This document shows positions 29,485-38,624 of a DNA stretch of 40,462 bases, in pieces. Under the pieces are notes generated by a model, which saw nothing but the letters and a program-made list of their open reading frames with translations, was not told the origin of the DNA and did no database searches. The position numbers and the translations under genes were made by a program. Positions within the stretch are counted from its first letter, which is position 1. Each line of letters starts with the position of its first letter. The DNA comes from an uncultured Sphingomonadales bacterium (GTDB lineage Bacteria > Pseudomonadota > Alphaproteobacteria > Sphingomonadales > Sphingomonadaceae): positions 1 through 40,462 of the forward strand of contig CAIXXP010000131.1 in NCBI GenBank assembly GCA_903923465.1, in the 5' to 3' direction.

Positions 29485-30183
29485 ATGCCCGTGATAGCCC
29501 CCACACTCCGCCCAGTCACCAGCCGCGCCCTGGCAATCACCCCGGCCCTGTCGCTGGCACTGGCCCTGCCGCTGGCCCTGGCCCTTCCGCTGGCGCTGGG
29601 CGGTTGCGGCGGCCTGCCGCGCAACGCCACGCTCTACAGCACGCACCAGCCGGAAGTGTCGCATTCCACCCTCTCGCTGGACCTGCCGGCGACGGCGGAG
29701 GGCCTCGCCCCCGCGCAGCAGCAGCAACTGGCCGCATGGTTCACCGCGATGGACCTGCGCTATGGCGACCGCGTCACCGTCGCCGATCCGCTGGACCGGC
29801 CCACCACCCATGCCGCCGTGGCCGATGTCGCGTCGGGCTTTGGCATCGCGCAGATCGGCAAGGCCGCCGCGCCGGCGGAAGCCGAAGGTCTGGCGCCCGG
29901 CTTCCTGCGCGTCACCCTCACCCGGGCGAGCGCCACCGTGCCCCACTGTCCGGACTGGTCGGCCAATGCCGCCAGCAACCCGCGCGATGGCACCTCCAGC
30001 AACTTCGGCTGCGCGATCAATGGCAATCTGGCCGCGATGGTGGCCAACCCCGAGGACCTGCTGCGCGGCGCCCGCACCACCGGCCACACGTCCGCCATGA
30101 GCGCAGAGAAGGCGATCGCCGCCTGGCGCCTGTCGCCGCCGACGACCCCCGGCACCGCCAAAGACAGCTCCACCCGGCAATGA
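29485..30183 (+). CDS. cpaD: Pilus assembly lipoprotein CpaD
   Basis: Lipobox LALGGCGG; HCPDWSANAASNPRDGTSSNFGCAINGNLAAMVANPEDLLRGA is the CpaD signature. Confidence 0.92.
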   Translation: MPVIAPTLRPVTSRALAITPALSLALALPLALALPLALGGCGGLPRNATLYSTHQPEVSHSTLSLDLPATAEGLAPAQQQQLAAWFTAMDLRYGDRVTVADPLDRPTTHAAVADVASGFGIAQIGKAAAPAEAEGLAPGFLRVTLTRASATVPHCPDWSANAASNPRDGTSSNFGCAINGNLAAMVANPEDLLRGARTTGHTSAMSAEKAIAAWRLSPPTTPGTAKDSSTRQ

Positions 30184-30196
30184 GAAGGCAGCGCCC

Positions 30197-31549
30197 ATGA
30201 ACGCCCCCTGGACATCCGTCGCGGCCGACAGCGGGAACCTCATCCCCGGGCCCAGCGGCCCGTTCACCCTGAACGGCCGCGAGCCGCTCGCCGCCTTTGT
30301 CAGCGATCAGGCGTCGCTGGCCTGTGTGCGCGCCTGCCTTGTCGAACTCGGCTGGAACTCGGCAGGGTGTCACATCGGCGCGCCCGATGATGCCGTGCAG
30401 GCACTGGCCACCGCCGCCAGCCCGGCCATCCTGATTGTCGATCTTTCCGATTGCACCGTGCCGCTGGAGGAAATTCAGGCGCTGGCGCAGGTGTGCGAAC
30501 CGGGCACGCAGGTCATCGCCATCGGCCAGACCAACGACGTCCGCCTCTATCGCGCCCTGCTGGGCAGCGGCGTGCACGACTATCTGCTGAAGCCCCTGAG
30601 CGAAGGCCAGCTGGCGGAGGTGATTATCGGGGCGCAGGCCGCGCTTACCGCCCCGCGCCCGGTCGAGGCGGTGCAGGCCAGCCAGCACAGTATCGCCGCG
30701 GTCATCGGCACGCGCGGCGGTGTCGGCGCCTCCATGCTCGCCACCGCGCTGGCCTGGGTTTCCAGCACCGATCTGGCGCAGGCGACCGCCCTGCTCGATC
30801 TCGACATCCAGTTCGGCACCGGCGCCCTCAGCCTCGATCTCGACCCCGGGCGGGGCCTGATCGATGCCATCGAGAATCCCTCGCGCATCGACGGGCTGTT
30901 CATGCAGCGCGCGATGATCCAGGCCAGCAACACGCTGTCGGTGCTCGCGGCCGAGGCGCCAATCGCCGCGCCGGCCCCGGTCGAAGCCTCGACCCTGCTG
31001 CATCTGGCCGAGGAACTGGGCCATGCCTGTGCCGCCACGGTCATCGATTTTCCGCGCGCCATGTTGCCGACCATGGCCCCCTTCCTCGCCGAGGTGAACA
31101 CGGTGGTCCTCGCCACGGAACTCACCCTGGCGGGCGCCCGCGACACTATCCGCGTGCTCGACTGGCTGAAGTTCCACGCGCCGCACGCAAGGGTGGTGGT
31201 CGTTGCCAACAAGGTGCCCACCGGCCTTTGCGAGATCGGCCCCGGCGATTTCGAGGCCGCGATAGAACGCGGCATTGATTTCATGCTGCCCTTCGAGCCG
31301 CGCGTCGCCATTCAGGCCGCCAAGCACGGACAATGCTTTGCCGAGGCCGACCGGGGCGGCAAACTGGGCCAGACGCTGGTGGCCATCGCCTGGGCGGTCT
31401 GCGCGCCGGGCGAGGCCGACGGGCAGCCGCCCGCAATGCGAACCGCCACCACCCTGCTGGCCCGGTGGAACCCGCTAAAGCTGATGGACCATCTCATCGA
31501 CCAATTCCGCAAGGCCGGGCCGGGCCCCACCGCGAAGTCCGGCGGATGA
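30197..31549 (+). CDS. cpaE: Tad pilus ATPase-like protein CpaE/TadZ
   Basis: Receiver-like N-terminus (LLGSGVHDYLLKPLSEGQL) plus MinD/ParA-like domain VIGTRGGVGASMLATALAW...ALLDLDIQFGTGALSLDLDPGRGLIDAIENPSRIDGLF. Confidence 0.93.
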   Translation: MNAPWTSVAADSGNLIPGPSGPFTLNGREPLAAFVSDQASLACVRACLVELGWNSAGCHIGAPDDAVQALATAASPAILIVDLSDCTVPLEEIQALAQVCEPGTQVIAIGQTNDVRLYRALLGSGVHDYLLKPLSEGQLAEVIIGAQAALTAPRPVEAVQASQHSIAAVIGTRGGVGASMLATALAWVSSTDLAQATALLDLDIQFGTGALSLDLDPGRGLIDAIENPSRIDGLFMQRAMIQASNTLSVLAAEAPIAAPAPVEASTLLHLAEELGHACAATVIDFPRAMLPTMAPFLAEVNTVVLATELTLAGARDTIRVLDWLKFHAPHARVVVVANKVPTGLCEIGPGDFEAAIERGIDFMLPFEPRVAIQAAKHGQCFAEADRGGKLGQTLVAIAWAVCAPGEADGQPPAMRTATTLLARWNPLKLMDHLIDQFRKAGPGPTAKSGG

Positions 31550-32550
31550 TGGCGGGCGTGCTGCTGTTCCTGATCGCCACGGCGGCCCAGTTGGCGCTGC
31601 TGTGGCTGGCGATGGCGCATCGTGGGGGGCTGGCCCGCAATGGCCGGCGGCTCCAGAGCTTGCGGCAACGCCACCCCGTCACCGCGCCCAACCGGCAGGA
31701 GGCCGCCGGCCGCCGGGCAAGTGCCGGCGGCCCGGCGAAAAACGGCGCCAGCAAGGCCGGACAAAATACCGCACCCACGCGCCCTGCCCTCGCCTTCGCC
31801 CCGATGGCCGCTTTCCTCACCGCGCGCCTGCACCGCACCGGCCTCGGCTGGAGCTTGCGGCGCTATCTCCAGATCAGCGCCGCGCTGGGTCTGGGGCTGG
31901 CGGGTCTCGTGCTGCTGAAGACCGGCTCGGTCAGCGCCGCGCTGCTGCTGGGCGGCATCGCCGGCGGGTGGCTGCCCTATGCGGTGGTGGGCAACCTCAT
32001 CACGCGGCGGCGGCGCGCCTTCATCACCAAGCTGCCCGAGGCGATAGAACTGCTCGTCGTCGGCCTGCGCTCCGGCCTGCCGGTCAGCGAGACGCTGGGC
32101 CTCGTCACCAACGAGGTGCCGGGGCCGGTGGGTCAGGAATTCAAGCTGGTCACCGAGCGCATGCGCATCGGCCGCAGCATGGAGGACGCCTTCGTGGACA
32201 GCGCCGAAAGGCTGGGCCTGCCGGAGTTTAATTTCTTCTGCATCACCCTGGCCATCCATCGCGAAACCGGCGGCAATTTGACGGAAACGCTGGTCAATCT
32301 GGCCGATGTGCTCCGCCGCCGCGCGCAGATGACGCTGAAGATCCGGGCGCTCAGTTCTGAATCGCGCACCTCCGCGATAATTTTGGGCGCCCTGCCGTTC
32401 ATCGTTTTCGGGATCATCTGGGCATCGGATGCCGCCTATCTTACCGGGTTTTTCACCGATCGCCGGTTGATCATCACCGGGCTGGGCGGGCTGGTGTGGA
32501 TGGCCATTGGCGCGGGCGTGATGGCCCGCATGGTCAGTTTCGACATCTGA
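31546..32550 (+). CDS. tadB: Tad secretion membrane protein TadB (T2SSF domain)
   Basis: LPEAIELLVVGLRSGLPVSETLGLVTNEVPGPVGQEFKLVTERMRIGRSMEDAF...FFCITLAIHRETGGNLTETLVNLADVLRRRAQMTLKIRALSSE; ATGA overlap with cpaE. Confidence 0.95.
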   Translation: MMAGVLLFLIATAAQLALLWLAMAHRGGLARNGRRLQSLRQRHPVTAPNRQEAAGRRASAGGPAKNGASKAGQNTAPTRPALAFAPMAAFLTARLHRTGLGWSLRRYLQISAALGLGLAGLVLLKTGSVSAALLLGGIAGGWLPYAVVGNLITRRRRAFITKLPEAIELLVVGLRSGLPVSETLGLVTNEVPGPVGQEFKLVTERMRIGRSMEDAFVDSAERLGLPEFNFFCITLAIHRETGGNLTETLVNLADVLRRRAQMTLKIRALSSESRTSAIILGALPFIVFGIIWASDAAYLTGFFTDRRLIITGLGGLVWMAIGAGVMARMVSFDI

Positions 32551-32566
32551 GCGCGGGGCCACGACG

Positions 32567-33553
32567 ATGCACAGCCAAACCCCGCCCACCGCAACTGACC
32601 CGGCCATGCTGGGCGCGATTTTCGTCGCCCTCGCCTCGCTGGCGGTGCTGGTGGCGATCTATGCGGCGCTCTCGCTGCGCGACCCGATGCGCGAGCGTCT
32701 GGGCGCGCTTGGCGAGCGGCGCGACACCGCGAAGGCCGGGGGCCGGGCCTCTGTGGCGCGCAAGACCGGATCGCTGGGCCGCCGCAACCCCACCACAGAG
32801 CGCATCCGCGAATTTCTAGGGCAGTTCAAGATGCTGCAGGACAGCCAGCTGGCGGTGGTGCACCAGAAGCTGGCGCAGGCCGGCATCCGCAACCGGGAGT
32901 GGGGCGTGGCGGTCATCTTCGCGCGGCTGATGCTGCCCGTGGCGCTGGGGCTGCTGGCCAGCTGGTGGCTCTATGGGTCGAACAGCGCGGCCGAGTGGTC
33001 GGCCATGAAACGTTTCTTCGTCTTCGCCGGCATTCTCGTACTCAGCTATCGCCTGCCCGACATCTGGCTGGAAAACCGCGTTTCGAAGCGCACCGCCCTA
33101 CTGCGCGTCGGCCTGCCCGACGCGCTGGACCTGATGGTGATCTGCGCCGAGGCGGGCCTGACCATCGACGCCGCCTTTGGCCGCATCGCCCGCGAGCTGG
33201 AGCCCGCCTATCCGGAACTTTCCAGCGAGTTCGGGCTGACCGCAGTGGAACTGTCCTTCCTCTCCGAGCGGCGCCAGGCCTTCGAAAACCTCGCCTACCG
33301 GGTCAATCTGGATTCGATGAAAGGCGTGACCACCACCATGATCCAGACCGAACGCTATGGCACGCCGCTGGCCTCGGCCCTGCGCATCCTCGCCGCCGAT
33401 TTTCGCAACGAGCGCATGATGCGCGCGGAGGAAACGGCGGCCCGCCTGCCCGCGATCATGACGCTGCCGCTGGTGATGTTCATTCTGCCGGTGCTGTTCG
33501 TGGTGATCATGGGCCCGGCGGCCTGCTCCATCGCGGATGCGTTTGCGAAGTAG
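32567..33553 (+). CDS. tadC: Tad secretion membrane protein TadC (T2SSF domain)
   Basis: LPDALDLMVICAEAGLTIDAAFGRIARELEPAYPELSSEFGLTAVELSFLSERRQAFENLAYRVNLDSMKGVTTTMIQTERYGTPLASALRILAADFRNERMMRAEETAARLP. Confidence 0.95.
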   Translation: MHSQTPPTATDPAMLGAIFVALASLAVLVAIYAALSLRDPMRERLGALGERRDTAKAGGRASVARKTGSLGRRNPTTERIREFLGQFKMLQDSQLAVVHQKLAQAGIRNREWGVAVIFARLMLPVALGLLASWWLYGSNSAAEWSAMKRFFVFAGILVLSYRLPDIWLENRVSKRTALLRVGLPDALDLMVICAEAGLTIDAAFGRIARELEPAYPELSSEFGLTAVELSFLSERRQAFENLAYRVNLDSMKGVTTTMIQTERYGTPLASALRILAADFRNERMMRAEETAARLPAIMTLPLVMFILPVLFVVIMGPAACSIADAFAK

Positions 33554-33566
33554 GGGGAAGGCTAGC

Positions 33567-33717
33567 GCCTGCACCCCTTGCCGTCTGCCGGCGATAGGGG
33601 CGCTGGCGGCGGCCCACCGCATAACCTCGCACCGCAGGCCGTCAAAGCCGCTATGGCAAGGCGCCGCGCGAGAGCCGGGCGCAACGAAGACATTACGCGG
33701 CCCAGGGTATGCCCCTG
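33567..33717. repeat. Dispersed intergenic repeat (box plus hairpin family), divergent copy 3
   Basis: ccgcaggccgtcaaagccgctatggcaaggcgcc..gcgagag..gcgcaacgaagaca aligns with copy 2 ccgcaggctttcaaagccgct..ggcaatgcgcc..cgagag..gcgacgaagaca; hairpin CAGGG-tatgc-CCCTG (33703-33717). Confidence 0.6.
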
Positions 33718-33740
33718 CCCGCCGGAGGCCCCTTACCCCC

Positions 33741-34613
33741 CTACCGCAACACCCGCCCCGCCACGGCATCCAGCATCGCCATCAGCCGGCCATCCCGCGC
33801 TTGCGGCGCCGTGGCCAGCGCATGCGTCAGTGCCGTATCAATCGGCGAGCCCTCGCGCACCGCTGGCAGGCTGGCGGCAAGGCGGCGCACCGCATTGCGC
33901 GCGACGGCGGCGTTGGCGCCCATCAGCGCGAAGACGTCCGCCGCCTCCACCCCGGCGGCATCGTCGCGCCAGGCGTCATAGTCGGTCACCATCGCCAGCA
34001 TGGCATAGGGCAGCTCCGCCTCGCGGGCGAGGCGCGCCTCGGGCATGCCGGTCATGCCGATGACGTCGGCGCCCCACTGGCGGTACATCCGGCTTTCGGC
34101 GCGGGTGGAGAATTGCGGCCCCTCGATGGCGACATAGCAGCCGCCGCGATGCACCGTTGCCCCCGCGCCCTCCGCCGCATCGGCCAGCAAGGCGGAAAGG
34201 CGCGGGCACGCGGGATCGGCCAGCGAAACATGCGCCACCAGCCCCGGCCCGAAGAAGCTGTTCGCGCGCGCATGGGTGCGGTCGATGAACTGATCCACCG
34301 CCACCATGTGCCCGGGCGCCATCGCTTCCCGCAGCGATCCGATGGCCGAGAGGGCGATGACATCACTGACGCCACAGCGTTTCAGCACATCGATATTCGC
34401 GCGATAATTGACGGAGGACGGCGGGATCGCATGCCCCGCCCCGTGCCGCGCCAGGAAGGTGAAACGCACGCCGCCCAGGCTTCCGGTTGTCACCGGGCCC
34501 GACGGCGCGCCAAACGGGCTGCATACCGCGATGTCCTGCGCCGTTTCCAGCCCGATGCCATCGGCCAGGCCAGAACCGCCGATCACCCCGATATGCCACT
34601 GCCTGCCGCTCAT
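33741..34613 (-). CDS. mtnP: S-methyl-5'-thioadenosine phosphorylase
   Basis: HIGVIGGSGLADGIG, FLARHGAGHAIPPSSVNYRANIDVLKRCGV, VAIEGPQFSTRAESRMYRQWGADVIGMTGMPEARLAREAELPYAMLAMVTDYDAW. Confidence 0.95.
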   Translation of the reverse strand: MSGRQWHIGVIGGSGLADGIGLETAQDIAVCSPFGAPSGPVTTGSLGGVRFTFLARHGAGHAIPPSSVNYRANIDVLKRCGVSDVIALSAIGSLREAMAPGHMVAVDQFIDRTHARANSFFGPGLVAHVSLADPACPRLSALLADAAEGAGATVHRGGCYVAIEGPQFSTRAESRMYRQWGADVIGMTGMPEARLAREAELPYAMLAMVTDYDAWRDDAAGVEAADVFALMGANAAVARNAVRRLAASLPAVREGSPIDTALTHALATAPQARDGRLMAMLDAVAGRVLR

Positions 34614-34647
34614 CGCTTTCCCCCTCGCGCCGGGCCTGCCCGCATAT

Positions 34648-35283
34648 TCACACCAGAATGCCGGCGACGACGAACTCGTTGAGGTGCGCGCGGTACCGGT
34701 CACGCAGGGATTCGTCGAGCACGTCGGCCTGCGAGCAATATTTCAGCACCAGCCGGGCCGAGAAGAACCGGTCGGCCGCGCCAATCACGGTGAAATAGAA
34801 CAATTGCGGGTCCACCGGGCGAAACACCCCGGCCGCCACCCCGTCGGAGATCAGCCGCTCATAGGCGCCCAGCAGCGGCTTCAGATAGGAATCGGCCAGC
34901 CGCTGCGCCTCCTCCGCGTCGCACTCGCGGATCATCCGCATCAGCAGGCGGTGGATGTAGGGCGTGCGGAAGAAAGTATCGACCACCGCCGTCAGGTGGC
35001 GGCGAAACTTGGCCTCCGGGTCCATATCCTTGGCCAGCAGCGCATCCACCGAGGCGACGATGTCGGCCATGTCGCGCTCCAGCAGCGCCTTCAGCAGCCC
35101 CGCCTTGTTGCCGAAATAATACTTAACCAGCGCCGAATTCAGCCCCGATCGCGCCGCCAGTTCCGACAGCGAGATATCGACCAGATCGCCCTCGCGCATG
35201 ATGGCGCTGGCCGTGTCGAGCAACTGCGCGGCCGCACCCGGCTCGGCGCCAGCGCCCACCGGGGCCAGAGAGATCTGCGCCAT
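34648..35283 (-). CDS. TetR/AcrR-family transcriptional regulator
   Basis: LLDTASAIMREGDLVDISLSELAARSGLNSALVKYYFGNKAGLLKALLERDM, TetR HTH. Confidence 0.93.
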   Translation of the reverse strand: MAQISLAPVGAGAEPGAAAQLLDTASAIMREGDLVDISLSELAARSGLNSALVKYYFGNKAGLLKALLERDMADIVASVDALLAKDMDPEAKFRRHLTAVVDTFFRTPYIHRLLMRMIRECDAEEAQRLADSYLKPLLGAYERLISDGVAAGVFRPVDPQLFYFTVIGAADRFFSARLVLKYCSQADVLDESLRDRYRAHLNEFVVAGILV

Positions 35284-35310
35284 GCTCACGCCAGCCGACC
35301 CCGCGCCGGA

Positions 35311-36093
<783 letters not shown>

Positions 36094-36120
36094 GTGGCAC
36101 AGCCCTTTTGCGGAAGTCAG

Positions 36121-36140
36121 ATTTAACTGGCCGCTTAAAT
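36121..36140. promoter_or_regulatory. Candidate TetR operator upstream of the SDR-TetR-mtnP operon
   Basis: ATTTAACTGGCCGCTTAAAT: 6-bp perfect arms ATTTAA/TTAAAT around a GGCC centre (16/20 symmetric positions), 27 bp upstream of the SDR start. Confidence 0.5.
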
Positions 36141-36384
36141 GGGCGTGGGCGCCGGGTCAACTTCGCGTATCACCCCGGACGCCGGGCTTTGGCGGTGGGG
36201 CGCGTGATGCGCAAAAATCCCGATGGCGCACCGCTGGACATCCGGGCCGTCTGGTGCTGATTTTATAAGATGATATTTGTGCTGGCGCATATTTGCCTGC
36301 CCGGTGGCCGCGTTACCCTGCGAGCGAATTCCGGCAGGCCGAATCGCCGCTGCCAAGCCGGCCGATGGATGTGTGGGAGCAGAG

Positions 36385-37053
36385 ATGATGAAACGGTTCG
36401 CAACGGCCCTCGCCCTGGCAATGGCCGCGCTGTCCACCAGCGCCATGGCCCAGCCCGCGCCCATATTGGAAGCGGCCGATCCCGACACATTCCAGCCGGC
36501 AGGCTATTCACCCGGCCCGACAATCAACCTCACCCTTTATGGCGAAAACATTCCGCCCGATTGGGGCAATCACCCGGATTTCCGCGAATATTGGCATGTT
36601 TTTGTCCGCAGCGTGTCACCGGATGGCACTGCGGGCGCATGGAGCCATTGTGACGATTCCGACGGTTGCGGCCTCGTCGGCTTCAACTCCGCCGAAATGA
36701 TCATGAACGTGAACCTGCGGCGGTGGGCCAGCACCAACAACAGCACCTTCCAGATGCACTATTACACCGGGCTGGATGACCCCGGCGCGACGGACCCTGC
36801 GGTGAACAAATACCACCAGCCCCTGTCGAACTGGTCCAATATCTGGTCGTGGAAAGTGGCCGCGGTTCGGGCCGAGGCACCGCCCGCCCCCCATCCCATC
36901 GTGCTGCGCGCAAGGGCGCTGGCGGTAATCCCCGTTGCCCCGCCGCCCAAAGCCGTGATGCGCGTCCGGCCGGGCATGGTTCAACTGCCCCTCGCACCGC
37001 GTCCGCTCGCCACGCCAGCGCCGCTGGCCGCCCCCGCGCAACTGCCGCACTAG
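36385..37053 (+). CDS. Secreted protein of unknown function
   Basis: Signal peptide MMKRFATALALAMAALSTSAMAQPA; ordered middle part (HVFVRSVSPDGTAGAWSHCDDSDGCGLVGFNSAEM) and Pro/Ala-rich C-terminus; family not recognised. Confidence 0.7.
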   Translation: MMKRFATALALAMAALSTSAMAQPAPILEAADPDTFQPAGYSPGPTINLTLYGENIPPDWGNHPDFREYWHVFVRSVSPDGTAGAWSHCDDSDGCGLVGFNSAEMIMNVNLRRWASTNNSTFQMHYYTGLDDPGATDPAVNKYHQPLSNWSNIWSWKVAAVRAEAPPAPHPIVLRARALAVIPVAPPPKAVMRVRPGMVQLPLAPRPLATPAPLAAPAQLPH

Positions 37054-37080
37054 GCCGGCGGCGGCAATGGCCTCTTGCCG

Positions 37081-37845
37081 CTAGCTGCGGTCGCGGATCG
37101 CCACGCCCTCCAGCATCAGCCCATAACCGAGGTCGTCCAGCATCCGCCGCTTGATCTGCTGGGTGAAGGCAACGCGGGTATAGCGCAGCATCAGCGAGGG
37201 CTTGGCGGCAAGGCCGGTGGCCACTTCCCAGGCGCGGGGCAGCAGGCGCTCGGGCGCCACCACCTCGGCGACGAAGCCCAGCGCCAGGCCCTCGGCGGCG
37301 GAGATCTCCTGCCCGGTCAGCAGGAAATGGCGCGCCCGGTTCATGCCCAGCAGCATCGGCCACCACACATGCACCCCATCGGCCGGGACAACGCCGGCGG
37401 TGGCATGGGCCTTGTCGGCAAAGGACGCCGTTTCCGATGCGATGACGATGTCCGACATGGTCAGCAATTCGGCATGGAGGAAAGCCGGGCCATTGGCCGC
37501 GCCAATGATTGGCGCCTCGATATCCAGCAGGTTCATCAACAGGTCGCGGCCCTCGCGGCGGATGCGGTCCCAGTCATGCGCGGTGGCCCCGGCCGGATTC
37601 GCCCAGCCGGGTCCGTATTTCGCCATGAAGCTGTCGCCGGTGCCGGTGAGGATGACGACGCGGTTATCGGTGTCGCGGCCGATCTTGTAGAAGGCGTCGC
37701 CCAGCTCGTCGTGCAGGCCGCCCGGCTCGGCAAAGCTCCATTCCGCCGGGCCGCCGTTGCAATGCAGGGTGACCTGCAGGATGCCGTCGCGGCGGTCTAG
37801 CTTTATGTACTTGTATTGGTGCTGATAGCTGCCGAGCTGTGCCAA
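37081..37845 (-). CDS. Crotonase-superfamily hydratase/hydrolase, 6-oxocamphor hydrolase-like
   Basis: LLDIEAPIIGAANGPAFLHAELLTMSDIVIASETASFADKAHATAGVVPADGVHVWWPMLLGMNRARHFLLTGQEISAAEGLALGFVAEVV. TTG start at 37845 supported by AGGAGG 5 nt upstream. Confidence 0.88.
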   Translation of the reverse strand: MAQLGSYQHQYKYIKLDRRDGILQVTLHCNGGPAEWSFAEPGGLHDELGDAFYKIGRDTDNRVVILTGTGDSFMAKYGPGWANPAGATAHDWDRIRREGRDLLMNLLDIEAPIIGAANGPAFLHAELLTMSDIVIASETASFADKAHATAGVVPADGVHVWWPMLLGMNRARHFLLTGQEISAAEGLALGFVAEVVAPERLLPRAWEVATGLAAKPSLMLRYTRVAFTQQIKRRMLDDLGYGLMLEGVAIRDRS

Positions 37846-37975
37846 GCGATCCTCCTGTGGTTCGTTGCCGGTTTGCGCGGGGCGGGGGCAGCGGTTGGGG
37901 GATAATCTGGCGCAAGGGGGCGGCCGCGGCAAGGGTGGTTGTCAGGTTCGTGGAGGGGTCGACGGGGGTTTAGTT

Positions 37976-38009
37976 GATGAAGTGCATGCGGGTGGGGCCA
38001 TGCTTCATC
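37976..38009. other. Intergenic hairpin
   Basis: GATGAA[GT]GCATG-CGGGTGGGGC-CATGCTTCATC: 11-bp stem with a 2-nt bulge. Confidence 0.6.
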
Positions 38010-38562
38010 GCGCCGCCCGTCCGCTCTGGGGGCGTGGGCCGGGCGCGGGGGCGCCCGCGGCGGTGAGGGGTGGGGATGGACGGTGGAAAGAGCCGTCCGG
38101 ATGGTGACAGAGGGTGGCGGTGTAGGACAGGGGCAGGTCTATCCAATTGCGGAGTTCGGGTACTGAACCGGTCTGGGCAACTCGCCAGTCGTTCACGCAG
38201 CTGATTGCGGTCCCCTCTCGCCAACCGTTGCGGAACGCCTCCCGGTCGGCCTTCTGTGAGTGCCCGTTTTGGGGATCGGCCAAACCGGTTTGCTATGAAG
38301 CGGATCTGGCTCAGGCTGCGCCCGACTACGAAATAGCGTGCGCTTTCAACAACCCAGGTATTCACCGCTCGAACGATATCCGACGGGGATACCTTGGGGC
38401 GCAAGGCAATTAGGTAACATTTTTAACCGGGCCAGCCACTATTTTGGACTCTTTGCCCAAGGACCAAATTTCCAATCTCCACATTCCAAGCATTCTCCGC
38501 GAAGCGGGATAGGCTTTGCGACTTGGCCTGATGGCGCTCGGCTGCGGGGACGCGCCGAGGCG

Positions 38563-38598
38563 GACAGTAATGGGAGCGCGAGGGTCTTAGACCCTCGC
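38563..38598. repeat. Dispersed repeat box plus hairpin, downstream of clpB
   Basis: gacagtaatgggagcgcgaggg is identical over 22 nt to 24538-24559; hairpin GCGAGGGTC-TTA-GACCCTCGC (38578-38598). Confidence 0.88.
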
Positions 38599-38624
38599 AC
38601 CTGCCCTGTTTTTGCCTTGCAGCT

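Noticed and set aside
27617-29506. 629-aa minus-strand ORF antisense to cpaC
   Set aside because: Gly/Arg/Gln-rich shadow frame with no motif; secretin motifs are on the plus strand.
37970-38404. 144-aa minus-strand ORF as a real gene
   Set aside because: No recognised family, low-complexity C-terminal half and competing frame; only reported as an odd region.
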